Shown piece by piece: positions 22,995 to 34,878 of a stretch of DNA of 64,000 nucleotides. The DNA is taken from the NCBI RefSeq assembly GCF_000208745.1, contig NC_030855.1:1170451-1234450 (forward strand), in the 5' to 3' direction. The position numbers and the translations under genes are program-made. The first letter of the stretch is position 1, and the number at the start of each line of letters is the position of its first letter. Source of the stretch: Theobroma cacao. Lineage: Eukaryota > Streptophyta > Magnoliopsida > Malvales > Malvaceae. A model generated the notes under the pieces. It saw only the letters and a program-made list of their open reading frames with translations, made no database searches and had not been told where the DNA came from.

Positions 22995-23100
22995 CTAGAT
23001 ACAGCTCCCAAGAAGTGGCGAAGTAGAGTGGAAACTGCTTTGATGCTTCCTGAGCCAATGCGCCTTTGACTAAAAGGAAAGAAATTTTTAAGTACTAATT
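22989..23100 (-). promoter_or_regulatory. Type I leader-exon module, copy 4
   Basis: The minus-strand GTGAGT donor is intact, preceded by CGCCACTTCTTGGGAG and TCAAAGGCGCATTGGCTC. By position it is the equivalent of the copy at 7565 and would be the first exon of pseudogene copy D. Confidence 0.5.
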
Positions 23101-23730
23101 GATCAAATCAAATAATTTGGCACACAATCTAACATCATATTACTCTTGAAGTCCTAATCAATTGACAAGAAAATAAATATATTATTTTCTATGAGCAATC
23201 TAACATCATTTTCTCTTTGATCCTCCTCCTGTAGTTGATCCGATGTTGATGCGCATTAACTGTTTTTTATGTTGTTCAGTATTGGGGTGTTGTCGGCTTG
23301 ATTTGTGCTTAATCATAAGGTGTTGTGAGTGATGAAATAGCTCTATCTCTTGGGATGCTGTTTCATTTTTGTTTTCTCATTCTGACTGGTTCAGTTACAT
23401 ACGTTTTTTTTTTTTTAATAGCGGTTCAATTACATACTTGTTTATGTATTACTCTATTGATATGTAAAAAAAATTGGTTTTTAATTAAGAAAAAATTGAT
23501 AAAAATATTAAATAAAAATAATATATAAAAGATATGGTATTTAACTTTTATTGACTTAGATTTCAGTCAAAGGGTAAAATTATTACTTTTATAAAATCTT
23601 TAAAAAAGAAAAGAGGTGGTCAGACAACAAAAGATACAATTTCATTTTTATATAATCATATCCAAGGATCTAAATTTTTATATATTCTTTTTTATATAAT
23701 TTCATTTATGAAGGAAAAAGAAAAGGGAAA

Positions 23731-23850
23731 TCTCAACCCCAATAGCTAGTGAAGGACTGCTGGAGCCTCCTTTTGATGCTTTCTAATCAGCCAATGTGCC
23801 TTGAATGAAAACAATGAAAGACACTCATAAATTTATAGCAGTGAAAAAAA
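23731..23850 (-). repeat. Type II leader module, copy 4 (donor lost)
   Basis: The minus strand keeps TATAAATTTATGAGTGTC, TTCATTCAAGGCACATTGGC and CTTCACTAGCTATTGGGG, but the donor has become GTTGAG. Confidence 0.5.
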
Positions 23851-24182
23851 ATTCTTTTAAAGGCATGACGCAATGAATGATAGGAGAAGAACAAAATTTG
23901 GATGCATGCTTCGGCCTTAAGTTGTCCAAATATCAAGGACAAGTAATATAGCATGTCTCATGAGATATGAGTTCAAAACATATATCAAGGCCTATATATG
24001 CTGCAAAAAGTGCATGTAAAATATTATTAATTACTCGGATTTTGTTAATTAGTGTTCTAATTAATTAAGAACAATTATTAAAATGTTATTTTTTACATTT
24101 TATAACAAAATTTATTGTTTTAAAAAATATTTTTATTTCAAATGTAAACATTGATAAATAAATAGATTGATGATTGAAATAC

Positions 24183-25830
24183 ACTTATTATTTATTATAT
24201 ATTTACTATTATGAATATCATTTAAATAAAAAAGTTTGCAATGAAGAGTATTACTGATTAATGGTTATATTAGCAATATGCTAAAATTAAAGAAATTGCA
24301 TTTAACTTATTGACTCTTTTTACAAAATTTTATGTTTTGCTCAATTCTGAAAACTTATAATTTATATGTTCCTTCTAATTATATATGAAAAATCTCTTCT
24401 TATATACTTGCAATCGCCATGTATTTTTAGTTGGATATAAAATTTATCGAAACTCACTAGTTATGTTAATCTTATAATTATTTAAAGTCTCGAATCATTT
24501 AATACAATACAAATTCTAGTTTGTGATATAGCTAAATTTAAATTTTATGAAGAATAATTTTTTTTATGGAAAGGGGATTCGAACCCATACTTTTAAGTAG
24601 AGAGATCATGTACTAACTAATAAGCCAAATGCTGCGATGCTTATAAACAATAATTTACTTTAATTTAAAGTTGAAGGTTAATAAGGAAAAAGATAGATAA
24701 AAATTAGATAGTTTATGCATTAATTGTAACATATAAAGAATTCCACTAAAAAAAGTGTATATACACAATTATTTAAACAATTATCTAGGTTTTTATTTAA
24801 ATATCAAAAGAATAAGGAGATTTGAACCATCTCTTTTTTAAAAATAACATGAAGCTACTTTAAGCTAAATACTCAAACTCATTATTATAAAGTAAAATTT
24901 TAAAGTACTAATATGATCAAATCAAATTGATTGTGGCTCTAACATGATATTACTTTTGAGTCTTAATCAATAAATCCACTCACCCGGAAAGTACAAACCC
25001 CAAGAAGTGGTGAAGCAGAGTGGAAACTGGCTTGATGCTTCCTGAGCCAATGCGCCTTTGACTAAAAGGAATGAAACTTTTAAGTACTAATATGATCAAA
25101 TCAAATAAGTAGGTAAAAATATTCCAATTCCCTAATCAAATGCCTTTAAAAAAAAAATCAAATAAGCAGGCACACAATCTAACATCATATTACTCATGAA
25201 GTCCTGATCAATTGATAATATTTATACATTTCCTATGATCAATATAACATCATTTTCTCCTCGATCCTCCTTTTGTAGTAGATCCTGTATTGCTGCGCAT
25301 TAACTGTTTTTTATATTTTTCAGTGTTGGGGTGTTGCGGACTTCATCTGTGCTTAATCTCAGCTTATATTCTGCATTGATTTATAAAGTGTTGCAAGTGA
25401 TGAAATAGTTCTATCGGTTGGGATATTGTTTTATTTTTGTTTTCTTAGTTTGACTGGTTCAGTTACAGACCTTTTTTCTTATAATTGGGAGAGGGAAGAT
25501 TTGAACTCTATTCTCTATGCATCAATCAATGAGTCAAATATTTAGGTGCAGATTCAGTTATAGACTTGTTTATGTATTAATTTTTTTAAAAAATGTAATT
25601 TATTGAATTGCTTCTAACCCAACACGTCATAGGTAGTCTTTAGCTAATTGTCTTAAGACTCCCAATAACATAAAAGGTTTGGCTTGAGTGTAAACCTGTA
25701 CAATTGCCAACATTCAGCCACACAAAAAGAAATCGGTGGCTCTTACTAGAGAACTACCTTGCTACTTAATAAAATTGAATTTTGATTGAGCAATCAAAAT
25801 TAATAAAAAAACTATAAAATATAGAAGAAA
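24183..25830. repeat. Segmental duplication of 6711-8410
   Basis: Closely follows the upstream region of the intact DUF4220 gene for about 1.65 kb (examples: GCAATATGCTAAAATTAAAG, then the type I module at 24978, then the LINE-tail-like segment near 25380), but no DUF4220 coding sequence lies next to it. It therefore marks either a lost gene copy or a duplication of the promoter region alone. Confidence 0.8.
24978..25095 (-). repeat. Type I leader-exon module, copy 5
   Basis: Almost the same as the copy at 7565, with the minus-strand donor CCGG/GTGAGT and CACCACTTCTTGGGG. It pairs with the type II copies at 26599. Confidence 0.55.
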
Positions 25831-26590
25831 TTGTGAGAAGTAACCCTCCTCATAAGCTCAATTCAAAAATAGGCGCATTTTTAAAAATAACTCTTAAAGA
25901 TAGGATGCTTTAAAAATAACTCTCTTTATAATTTCAACTATTTTTAACCAAGTTTGACAAAAATATCCTTAATAAAATTACACGTTATGATGTTACACGT
26001 TATATACAAAAACATGTTACATACCATGGGTTAAAAAAAATTGTTACACACCATGTTGAAAAAAATATTGTTGTAACATGCCATATATAAAAACATGTTA
26101 CATGTCATGTTGAAAAAAAAAATATTGTTATTACACTCCATGTACAAAAACATGTTACACGTCACTAATAAAAAAAGGTTGCTACATGCCATATTAAAAA
26201 AAATTATTGTTACATGCCATATTCAAAAAAATTTTGTTATACTTTAATGTTTAAAATGTTGTTTTTATTTACGAACCAAAATTTCAAATCCTCTTAACTC
26301 TCTTCAATTCTTTTTTTTTTTTGACAATTTGGCACCGACTAAAGTGTTTTAAACATATTTTCATAAATCAAAACACAAATTTTTCTTATCTAAAACACCT
26401 ATTTCGACTAAAAATAAAAAAATTTCCATTGAAAACCTAGGTTTATAAATTTCAAATTCTTAAGTTTATTGGTATCTAGGTTCTAAATTGATCCAATTAA
26501 AAGCTATTTCAAACGTTTGTAATTATTTTTACTATTTTAGTTTCATCCAAAAGATCTAAAAACCCTTTTTTACTTTTGTGAAGAAAAAAA
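25830..26590. mobile_element. Possible inverted-repeat element with ATGTTACA minisatellite
   Basis: The left border resembles that of the element at 15063 (TTGTGAGAAGTAACCCTCCT; TATAATTTCAACTATTTTTA). The interior from about 25978 to 26235 repeats a roughly 35-45-base unit containing TGTTACA(C/T)(G/A)CCAT and A-runs. The right border could not be fixed. No coding frame is present. Confidence 0.4.
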
Positions 26591-26598
26591 AAAAGAAA

Positions 26599-26790
26599 AC
26601 TCACCCCCAAGAGCTGGTGAAGGATCGGTGGAGCCTCCTTTGATGCCAATCAGCCAATGTGCCTTGAATGGAAACAATCAGAGCTGGTGAAGGATCGGTG
26701 GAGCCTCCTTTGATGCCAATCAGCCAATGTGCCTTGAATGGAAACAATCAAAGAGACTCATAAATTTATAGCACTGAAGAAAAATTCTTT
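26599..26790 (-). repeat. Type II leader module, copy 5, with a perfect 70-base tandem duplication
   Basis: The minus-strand GTGAGT donor and CTTCACCAGCTCTTGGGGG are present once. The part from AGAGCTGGTGAAGG to GGAAACAATC (26610-26679) is repeated without a mismatch at 26680-26749. TATAAATTTATGAGTCTC follows at about 26757-26770. Confidence 0.7.
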
Positions 26791-27179
26791 TAAAGGCATG
26801 AAGAAAGGAATGATAAGAGAAGAACAAATTTTGGATGTTTGCTTTGGCCTTAGGTTATCCAAGTATCAAGGAAAAGTAATACAGCATGTCTCATAAAATA
26901 AGAGTTCAAAGGAATGCATCAAGGCCTATGCTGGAAAAAATGCATCTAAAATATTATTAATTACTCGGATTTTGTTAATTAGTGTTCTAATTAATTAAAA
27001 ACAATTATTAAAATGCTATTTTTTACATTTTACAACAAAATATATTATTTTAAAAATATTTTTTTTTTCAAATACAATCATTGATAAATAAATAGATTGA
27101 TGATTGAAATACACTTAATGAAAATATTACTTTTGAAAATAACCTTACAAGCATATTTGCAAGAAATCTTAGGAGTAAA

Positions 27180-29914
27180 TGTCACGACTCGGAACTCCCA
27201 TCGGGCCAATGATAACCGCCGCGACGTCTCGATAGGCATTCATTACCCCGAATGCCAATCGAAACCCCACAAGGCTTAGCATCAGCTTTCGCATCTCTTC
27301 GGTGAGCAACAGTTATTAAATCTCACATTTCAAGAAATCATAAGTAATTTCCAAATCAAAATAATAAAATATTATTTTTTTAGCTCACAGGGGCATTTTC
27401 GTCATTTTTCTTCAAAAATACCGAAACCCGTCAAAACATGGTGTAAAAGATAAATATGTTCATACATACTTTAAATCAGATAACTGAACTATAAAATTAC
27501 TTTTACAATGACACGTGGGCCCCCAACTGACCAAGAAGGTGTAGGGCTACAAACCCTTACTTTCTAGGATGCAACTCCGAGATTAATTCTCGTCTTAATC
27601 AACTATCAACAAACTATCCTGAGCTTGAAAAATGGATAGAAAGAGGGGTGAGATTATGATTACATAATCCTAGTGAGTAAACAGATACTATCTAAACTAT
27701 CTAAAGGCGAGTAAAGGGAGACAATTAAAAATAGTTCATTTCAGAAAATTTTTCACAACACGAATATTCATTTCAACCAAATAATCAATATGGCTCGTGA
27801 ATTTCTCAAAACTTGGCTCCTGCCAAAATCATTCTCGCGGGTACCTTCGTCAAGGTATCCCACCGAGACCGCCAAGGTTGTTAAATGTCCCATACCCATA
27901 AACATGTTTTCGCATCTGACACACAACCATTCCTTGACGTTGGTTGAGTCTCACTCTCACGCGGTGGTTAACGTGAAGTACACTCAAAAAGCCCACCTCA
28001 GGAGATACCCTACGCGCCTCTACGACCGAGGTGAGAATATAAAGGAGTTTACCATGCCCCTCTAATAGGTTGGTCCACGGAACCTCCCACCACTGCAGTA
28101 GCTAATCTTTAATCCACCAATTGATCAAATCTCAATGGCATAGCATGACAATTACATTACTAACCAATTTATCAAGGCAAAACAGACAGTTCATATTTTT
28201 CAACACAGGTATAAATTCAGCCAATCATGCCAATTTATCACAAGCCATTTAATTCAAATCATAATTTACAATAAATCACATGGTCTCCAATTACTCAAAT
28301 GTTCAAAGCCATCACTCAATTTCAAGACAATTTTATGAAATCATTTTATTAAATCACATTTTGTTTATAAAACATAAAGATTTACCATTTAAACTCATTT
28401 TTCATAAAATCACAAAATCGGATAAAAATCACTTTAGATAATTCAGAAGATAATAGGTTTACTCACAGTTCTAGGAGTAGAAATACTCTTATTTTCAGTT
28501 CGCGGGTACAGTCCTTTACCCGTATCCAATGGCTCACCACCTAGCCATAATCCATGACACATATTCCAATTAAATTGTGTCTAACAGTCATAAGCTATTT
28601 CAGGCTCGATATATATATGCATGATATGAAATGAAAAATGCACGGGTAGCCATATAGACCTGGTATTGGCCTAAGTCGATTTTTCATCCAATAAATTGGC
28701 CAATGCGTCCAATTTCACTCCAACTTGCTCCATTTCTTTTCTAATCCCTCAATTCACCAAGCACAACTAATTAACACACAATTAGGCAAATTTATCTTCA
28801 CTTTTCTTCTTGGAACTTTCGGCCAACAATGGTACACTAACTCCGTGATTTTTCCTACTTAATTTTCTTTCCTATAATTNNNNNNNNNNNNNNNNNNNNN
28901 NNNNNNNNNNNNNNNNNNNNNNNNNNNNNNNNNNNNNNNNNNNNNNNNNNNNNNNNNNNNNNNNNNNNNNNNNNNNNNNNNNNNNNNNNNNNNNNNNNNN
29001 NNNNNNNNNNNNNNNNNNNNNNNNNNNNNNNNNNNNNNNNNNNNNNNNNNNNNNNNNNNNNNNNNNNNNNNNNNNNNNNNNNNNNNNNNNNNNNNNNNNN
29101 NNNNNNNNNNNNNNNNNNNNNNNNNNNNNNNNNNNNNNNNNNNNNNNNNNNNNNNNNNNNNNNNNNNNNNNNNNNNNNNNNNNNNNNNNNNNNNNNNNNN
29201 NNNNNNNNNNNNNNNNNNNNNNNNNNNNNNNNNNNNNNNNNNNNNNNNNNNNNNNNNNNNNNNNNNNNNNNNNNNNNNNCTTCTGGTTTGGCTGATCACT
29301 ATGGGAGAAATGGGCTGATTTTTTGCCTTTTTATAAAGAAATAATAAAATAATAAAAACATGACACATGGCATTTCCTTATTGGTTCAAATTTTAAATAT
29401 TTGACTTTTAATTCTTTAATTCTCCACCACACATTTCTCATGTTTATCCATTTCCACGATGAATAAAATTCCCTGGTCTGGACAAATGTCGAGGTGAAAA
29501 TTTACTGATTTGCCCTTGAGGTGGTAAAATTACCATTTCGCCCCTATACTCCAAATTATACCGAAATTAAAATTTTTCACTTCTAAACCTCAAATCATAC
29601 TCCAATACTCAAATCATACTCCAATAAGTCAAATGGAGCCAAAAAATATTTTCTAAAAATTTTCATTTTGTCCCAAAGTGGCAAATGACCATTTTGCCCC
29701 TAGATAGTGAAAATTTCGGTTTGACTCCAAATTGATCCTCGAACTCCGAATTACCATTTTGAGTCATCCCTAAACTGTGAAACTCTTAATTTCACCTTAA
29801 AATTCCTATTTGAACTAGTTCGAGGCTTAATCGACTTAATGGTACCATTATGGGCAATATCGTCTTTTAACGATTCCTCGAACTTCCTAAATATACAAAT
29901 ATTCTATTGAGCAT
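27180..29914 (+). mobile_element. Large LTR (about 2.7 kb), TGTCACGACTCGG family, copy 1
   Basis: It begins TGTCACGACTCGGAACTCCC and shares landmarks with the inverted copy at 56537-59391 and the partial one from 63357 (GCCGCGACGTCTCG, GGGGTGAGATTA, CCATTTTGCCCC repeats near the 3' end). It ends near GAGCAT at 29914, and GTAAA flanks both sides (27175-27179 and 29915-29919), a plausible 5-base target duplication. No internal coding region is next to it, so it is a solo LTR. It contains the 400-base gap. Short open frames inside (27097-27279, 27790-28065) are not credible genes. Confidence 0.75.
28880..29279. other. Assembly gap (400 N)
   Basis: A run of exactly 400 N inside the LTR. Any open frame across it is an artefact. 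Confidence 1.
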
Positions 29915-29919
29915 GTAAA

Positions 29920-30465
29920 TGACGTCGTAATTATTTTATAGAACAAGGTTTGACAGTGACTATGCCTCCACATCTAATTCTATTTTTCCTTCAAGCAATT
30001 GTTTATTAGATTCTCAAAGCAGAGCATGGAAAACGATGACCCCTTTTTTATTTATATAAAGTAAAAAAGAATTTTATTTAACGATGAGCCTAATTCTATT
30101 GTTCGTTCGTGTCTTTGTTTGTCTACAACTTACATGAGAGTCTAATTATTTTTCCAAACTGTGAAAGGCCTTACAACTCTAAAAGGTACAACTTCAATGG
30201 TAATTAAATTGGTCTAAGACTCCTTCATATAAAAACCATATTCCTTCGTATAAATATAGATCTCAAATAAATTTTCAAATGATTAGTGTATTGGTGTTGG
30301 TAGATTGCTCAAGCAAGCCTCTATTTGATCATTTATTTATTGTAAAATGTAAGTTTCTTTATGTAAATGAAAAAAAAAATGTATGAATGATAATTCATGG
30401 ATATTTTAGTTGTATTTTATTATTTTTTATACAATTATATGAATTATTATAAAAAAATTTCAAGT
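29920..30465. other. Repeat-derived spacer
   Basis: 29960-30020 repeats CCACATCTAATTC and CTTCAAGCAATTGT from 10830 and 12825; 30145-30230 is a decayed relative of the LINE fragment at 12955. Nothing else is recognisable. Confidence 0.45.
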
Positions 30466-30469
30466 AGAC

Positions 30470-31120
30470 CTATCCATGAGTTAGGTGGTTCACCAACTTG
30501 CGAGTTTGGCTTGAATTGTACCCCTGATATTATTATTTTATGAAATAACAATCTTTGGGCCATACCCTATACAACGATAAGAGACACTTTTGATATTCTT
30601 GAAAGGAAAACCGAAAGGACCGTAGCTAACAGTAGCCAATTGGCCTTATGGTGTCCGTGGATTACCATTGGAGATTGAGCACTTAAAAAACTTGCCTTGA
30701 TGTTTGAAGGTTTCCATTCATAGGATTTTGAACTTTGAGATTTTGACAATTAGGATTTGAAGGTATAACAATATTTTTACTACTAGTTAATTAGATTTTC
30801 TATGTTAAACAAACCAAACATTTGATTTTACTATTGAAAAGAATTTTCAATTCCACTGCAATATGCTCATGTTGATTGCATGATTTCCCAACAATCATCA
30901 CTAGACAACCTTTTAATATCAGGAGCAACAATGGAAAGATGATTAACCAAGGGGCCTTTTCTCATTTTTCCAACATCCTTAACCACATCAGCATACGTTT
31001 TGCGCTGATGATAGGCCTCAAACCTAGAACCATTTTGAAAACAATCAGAAGACCTGAAATTCTCTGTAAGAGCAGTCTTATGAAATTCGAGGAGAGAGTA
31101 TAAATAGTTATTCACCCCAT
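30470..31120. repeat. Dispersed repeat, fourth member (left part of block B)
   Basis: Follows 20-670 of the window closely, including the minus-strand KTYADVVKDVGKMRKG segment. It marks the left side of the older duplication that links this locus with the window start. Confidence 0.75.
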
Positions 31121-31129
31121 GTTGAGCAT

Positions 31130-32060
31130 TTTAAAGAAAGTCACAAGACTCTTGAAGCAGAAATCAAATGCTTTCTTATGGAAAGACAAAGACACAAAAG
31201 CTACAAGAACTAAAGTTAATTAGCTGGGACTAAGGTTTCCATCCAAAGAATGAAGGGGTTTAGCATTTAGGCATCAAGAAGATCTCTCCTTGGAATAAAG
31301 CCTGTATGATGAAAACCGTTTGGGCTATTCTTATTCAATCAGGGTCACAACGTGTTGCTTGCATCAAATCCTATATATGCACTAACAGGCAGAAGTCTGT
31401 GATATATTCCTCTGTCTAGTGATTGCTCATGGGGGTGGAAGAAATCTTGAAACTAAGAAACTATATCAAACCCTATGTGCAAAACATAATAGATGATGGA
31501 AAACCCACAAATATTTGGTTTAATTACTGCCATCCTAAATGGCCTTTGTTGCTTATGCACTATAATTTCACGATTCTCTTCCTTTTCGAGTAAAAGGGAT
31601 AACTGTACATGAGTATTTAACTCATTGATCAATACATGATCCCCTACCTAAAAAATAGAGTTTGAATCTCTTTTTTCAATTTACAAAAATAAAAAAGAAA
31701 AAAGGGACAACTGTAGTTAATGTTGTACTCTTCCCTTTCAAGCAAAAAGGAACAATTGTCATTAATGCTGCAGGTTTGGTTTGGCCGCTGGCTAGATCAG
31801 ATGATTTAGTAGAGACTCAATGCTCCTTTTATGATGTTATTATTCTTAATCCGAGACGGAAAGATGAAGCCATCTGGACTTAGTCTAGCAATGGAATGGG
31901 AAGTTTACAATCTCTAGTACTTGGAATATCGTTAGACATAGAAAGCCATCTTCTCTTGAGCCTTATAGAGAAGAAACACTGCTTACCTGTTACTTAAAGA
32001 AGAATACTATCGTTCGAGAGATTTTAATAATTTAGATAGATGACATGATTTTGAGGTCGA
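31130..32060 (+). mobile_element. LINE ORF2 remnant, second copy
   Basis: Same remnant as 700-1620: SWGWKK-like and WPLARSDDLVETQ/RRKDEAIWT pieces with frameshifts. Tandem-duplication unit 1 starts inside it, at 31362. Confidence 0.75.
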
Positions 32061-32244
32061 GACAGGAAAGGGGGCATGAGATCAGGGTAGGAGATTTGCA
32101 TTCCTAGCTCCATCTGTATACATGTACAAATTAAATTCAAATTATACCTAAATGACTCTTAATTATCAAATTAATATATAATTAATTACATTCAATAAAA
32201 GAAACAAATTAACAAGTCAACATATTAGTATATAGTTAAAAATT

Positions 32245-34568
32245 GATCAAAATACCCACCAAGTTTTGTACTAATGTATTTTGTTTAATTTAGTCTTTGT
32301 ACACAAAATCGAAATAATTTAATCTCTTAATTTTGAAAATTACTTCAATTTAGTCCATTCCACTAACGTAATCGAATTTTACTATTAAAAGGATAATGTC
32401 AACATTGACATCAGCGTTGATGTGGCATATTTTGTTGGCGTGGCACCCACATGATGAAGTGGCATGCCACATGGCACCAACTTGATGACATGGTAGTGTC
32501 ATGTGACCCTAATATATTGGCGTGTTAGTGTCACGTGGTAGATAAAAAAATTTTTGAAAAAAATTTTTGTGCCACATTATAGGGACTAAATTGAATAAAA
32601 ATATATAATACATAGACTAAATTGAACAAAATTAAAATGTTGAGAGACTCAATTGAAAAAAATATTTGAAAAATATAAATATTTAAGTAGATGATAGATA
32701 TACTTATTAATAAGTTAAATATTTAAGTGTAAAATATTTATGGTGTTATAAATATATTTAAATATTTTCTCACTTGATTATTTAATTGTAAAATATGTAT
32801 ATTAATTTATCTTCTTTACAAAAATTAAGTTTGAATTCTCCTTCTATAAAAAAAATCGAAAAAAATTTTATACCTAAAGTTAAATTTAAATAAATAACTT
32901 GCATTATGTTGGAATAAATTAACATAAAAAGACTAAATAATTTTTTTCATTTATTATAATAGTACAAAAATTTGAAATTTATTTGACTTAATATTTAACT
33001 TGAGTTGATCTCAAATTAGCAAAATAGGTTGATTTAGTTTTTTCTTTTAAAAGAATGAAGAAAGGAGATATGGAGTTAGCGATCATTATAAAAATGCTTC
33101 TTCATTCTGACTTATTTAATTTAGGCATGACAAACCTCTTATTATAACCCTAAAATCTGAGTTACTCCACCTTTTTAATTTTTTATTTATTTTTTATGTT
33201 TTTATTTTGTCTAATATTTCAGGTTATATTCTTTAGGTTGAAATTTCTTGAATTAAAAACTGTATTTATGGTTGATAGAATTAAATAGAATTGTAAATAT
33301 TTATATAATTTTATTTTGTATTTACAAATTTTTTGTAGATCTAAATTAATAATCTAAATTTAAATTTAACAAAATTTGATTGTTTGAACTTAAATAAAAT
33401 CGTTTTATAAGAACCTTTGAGTAAATTTAAATAAAAAGTAAATTAGGTAAGGGTTAAATAATTCCAAAAGAATGAATATTTGCAAATTGTGAAAGTTGCA
33501 ATTAAATCAACCTATTTTGCTTATTTGAGTTCAATTCAAGTTAAAAACTAAGTTAAATAAATTTTAAAATTACCTANTACAAAATTTTTGTAGATCTAAA
33601 TTAATAATCTAAATTTAAATTTAACAAAATTTGATTATTTGAACTTAAATAAATCGTTTTATAAGAACCTTTGAGTAAATTTAAATAAAAAGTAAATTAG
33701 GTAAGGGTTAAATAATTCCAAAAGAATGAATATTTGCAAATTGTGAAAGTTGCAATTAAATCAACCTATTTTTGCTTATTTGAGTTCAATTCAAGTTAAA
33801 AACTAAGTTAAAAAAATTTTAAAATTACTATTATTATAAATAGAATAAAAAAATTTATTTAGTCTTTTTACATTATTGTATTCCAACATAATGCAAGTTG
33901 TTCATCTAAATTTATCTTTAGGTATAAATTTTTTTTCAAATTTCTTTTATAGAAGAAGAATTCAAACTTACTTTTTGCAAAGAAGATAAATTAATATACA
34001 TATCTTAGAATCAAATGATTAAGTAAAAATATTTATATATATTTTTAACACTATAAATCTTTTTCACTCAAATATTTGACTTATTAATAAATATATCTAT
34101 CATCTATTTCAAAATTTGTATTTTTCAAATATTTTTTAGATTTAGTCCCTCAGCATCTCAATTTTGTTCAATTTAGTCCATGTACTATATATTTTTGTTC
34201 AATTTAATTCATGTATTATATATTTTAGTTCAATTTAATCTCTATGACGTGGGACAAAAAAAATTTTAGAAAATTTTTAATTTGTCATAAGGCACTAACA
34301 CGTCAATGTGTCAGTATCATGTCATCATATTAGGGTCACATGGCACTGTCACGTCATTAAGTTGGTGTTACGTGGTATATCACGTCATCAAAATATATCA
34401 TGTCAGTGTTGACATCATTCTTTCAACAGCAAAATTAGATGTCATTAGTAGGAAGGATTAAATTAAAGTAATTTTCAAAATTAAGAGATTAAATGGTTTC
34501 GATTTTTAATATGGGGACTAAATTGAATAAAATGCATAGATACAAGGATTTGGTGGGCATTTTGACTA
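32245..34568. mobile_element. Mutator-like foldback element, copy B
   Basis: The ends are inverted repeats (left CAAAATACCCACCAAG; reverse complement of right CAAAATGCCCACCAAA) extending as arms of roughly 1 kb that nearly meet in the middle. Both sides carry TTAAAAATT (32236-32244 and 34569-34577), a perfect 9-base target duplication as expected for Mutator-like transposons. No transposase is encoded. The centre is inflated by a duplicated stretch at the single N (33577). The right end lies 311 bases before the ATG of BBE-like gene 1. Confidence 0.8.
33329..33828. other. Direct repeat around a single N: probable scaffold-join artefact
   Basis: About 245 bases ending at TACCTA (33576) occur again right after the N at 33577, almost unchanged (TTGTAGATCTAAATTAATAA ... 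GTTAAAAACTAAGTTAAA). The matching place in unit 2 (about 40195-40450) has only one copy. Two contig ends that were joined without merging their overlap would look exactly like this. Confidence 0.8.
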
Positions 34569-34806
34569 TTAAAAATTTTAACTTAAAGTCAGATCATTAA
34601 TTATTGGCAATATAAAAGTCAAATAAAAAAATTAAAGAATTTACAAAGTCAAGAACAATGAAAGAATTTACGAAAAGTCTAAGAATGATATATTCAATTT
34701 TGAGCACATCCAAAACGAAAATGAATTTTGTTTTGAAATATTCTTGGTCTTCTTTCTAAAGCTTTCAGACTTGACCTGGAATTGATCCAAACGACCCTCT
34801 CCTCTC

Positions 34807-34814
34807 TATATAAA
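34807..34814 (+). promoter_or_regulatory. TATA box of BBE-like gene 1
   Basis: TATATAAA in the context CCTCTCTATATAAACAC, 72 bases before the ATG. The identical box at the identical distance precedes BBE-like gene 2. Confidence 0.75.
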
Positions 34815-34878
34815 CACGAATATTGAACCAACAGAAGCGCGCAAACCCATTAAAGATCTCGAGATTCTTTGTGAAAAA

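Noticed and set aside
27790..28065. A 91-codon frame inside the large LTR
   Set aside because: It lies in LTR sequence, and the related copies at 56537 and 63357 do not keep it.
28859..29368. A 169-codon minus-strand open frame
   Set aside because: It runs through the 400-base N gap; only a few real codons remain at each side.
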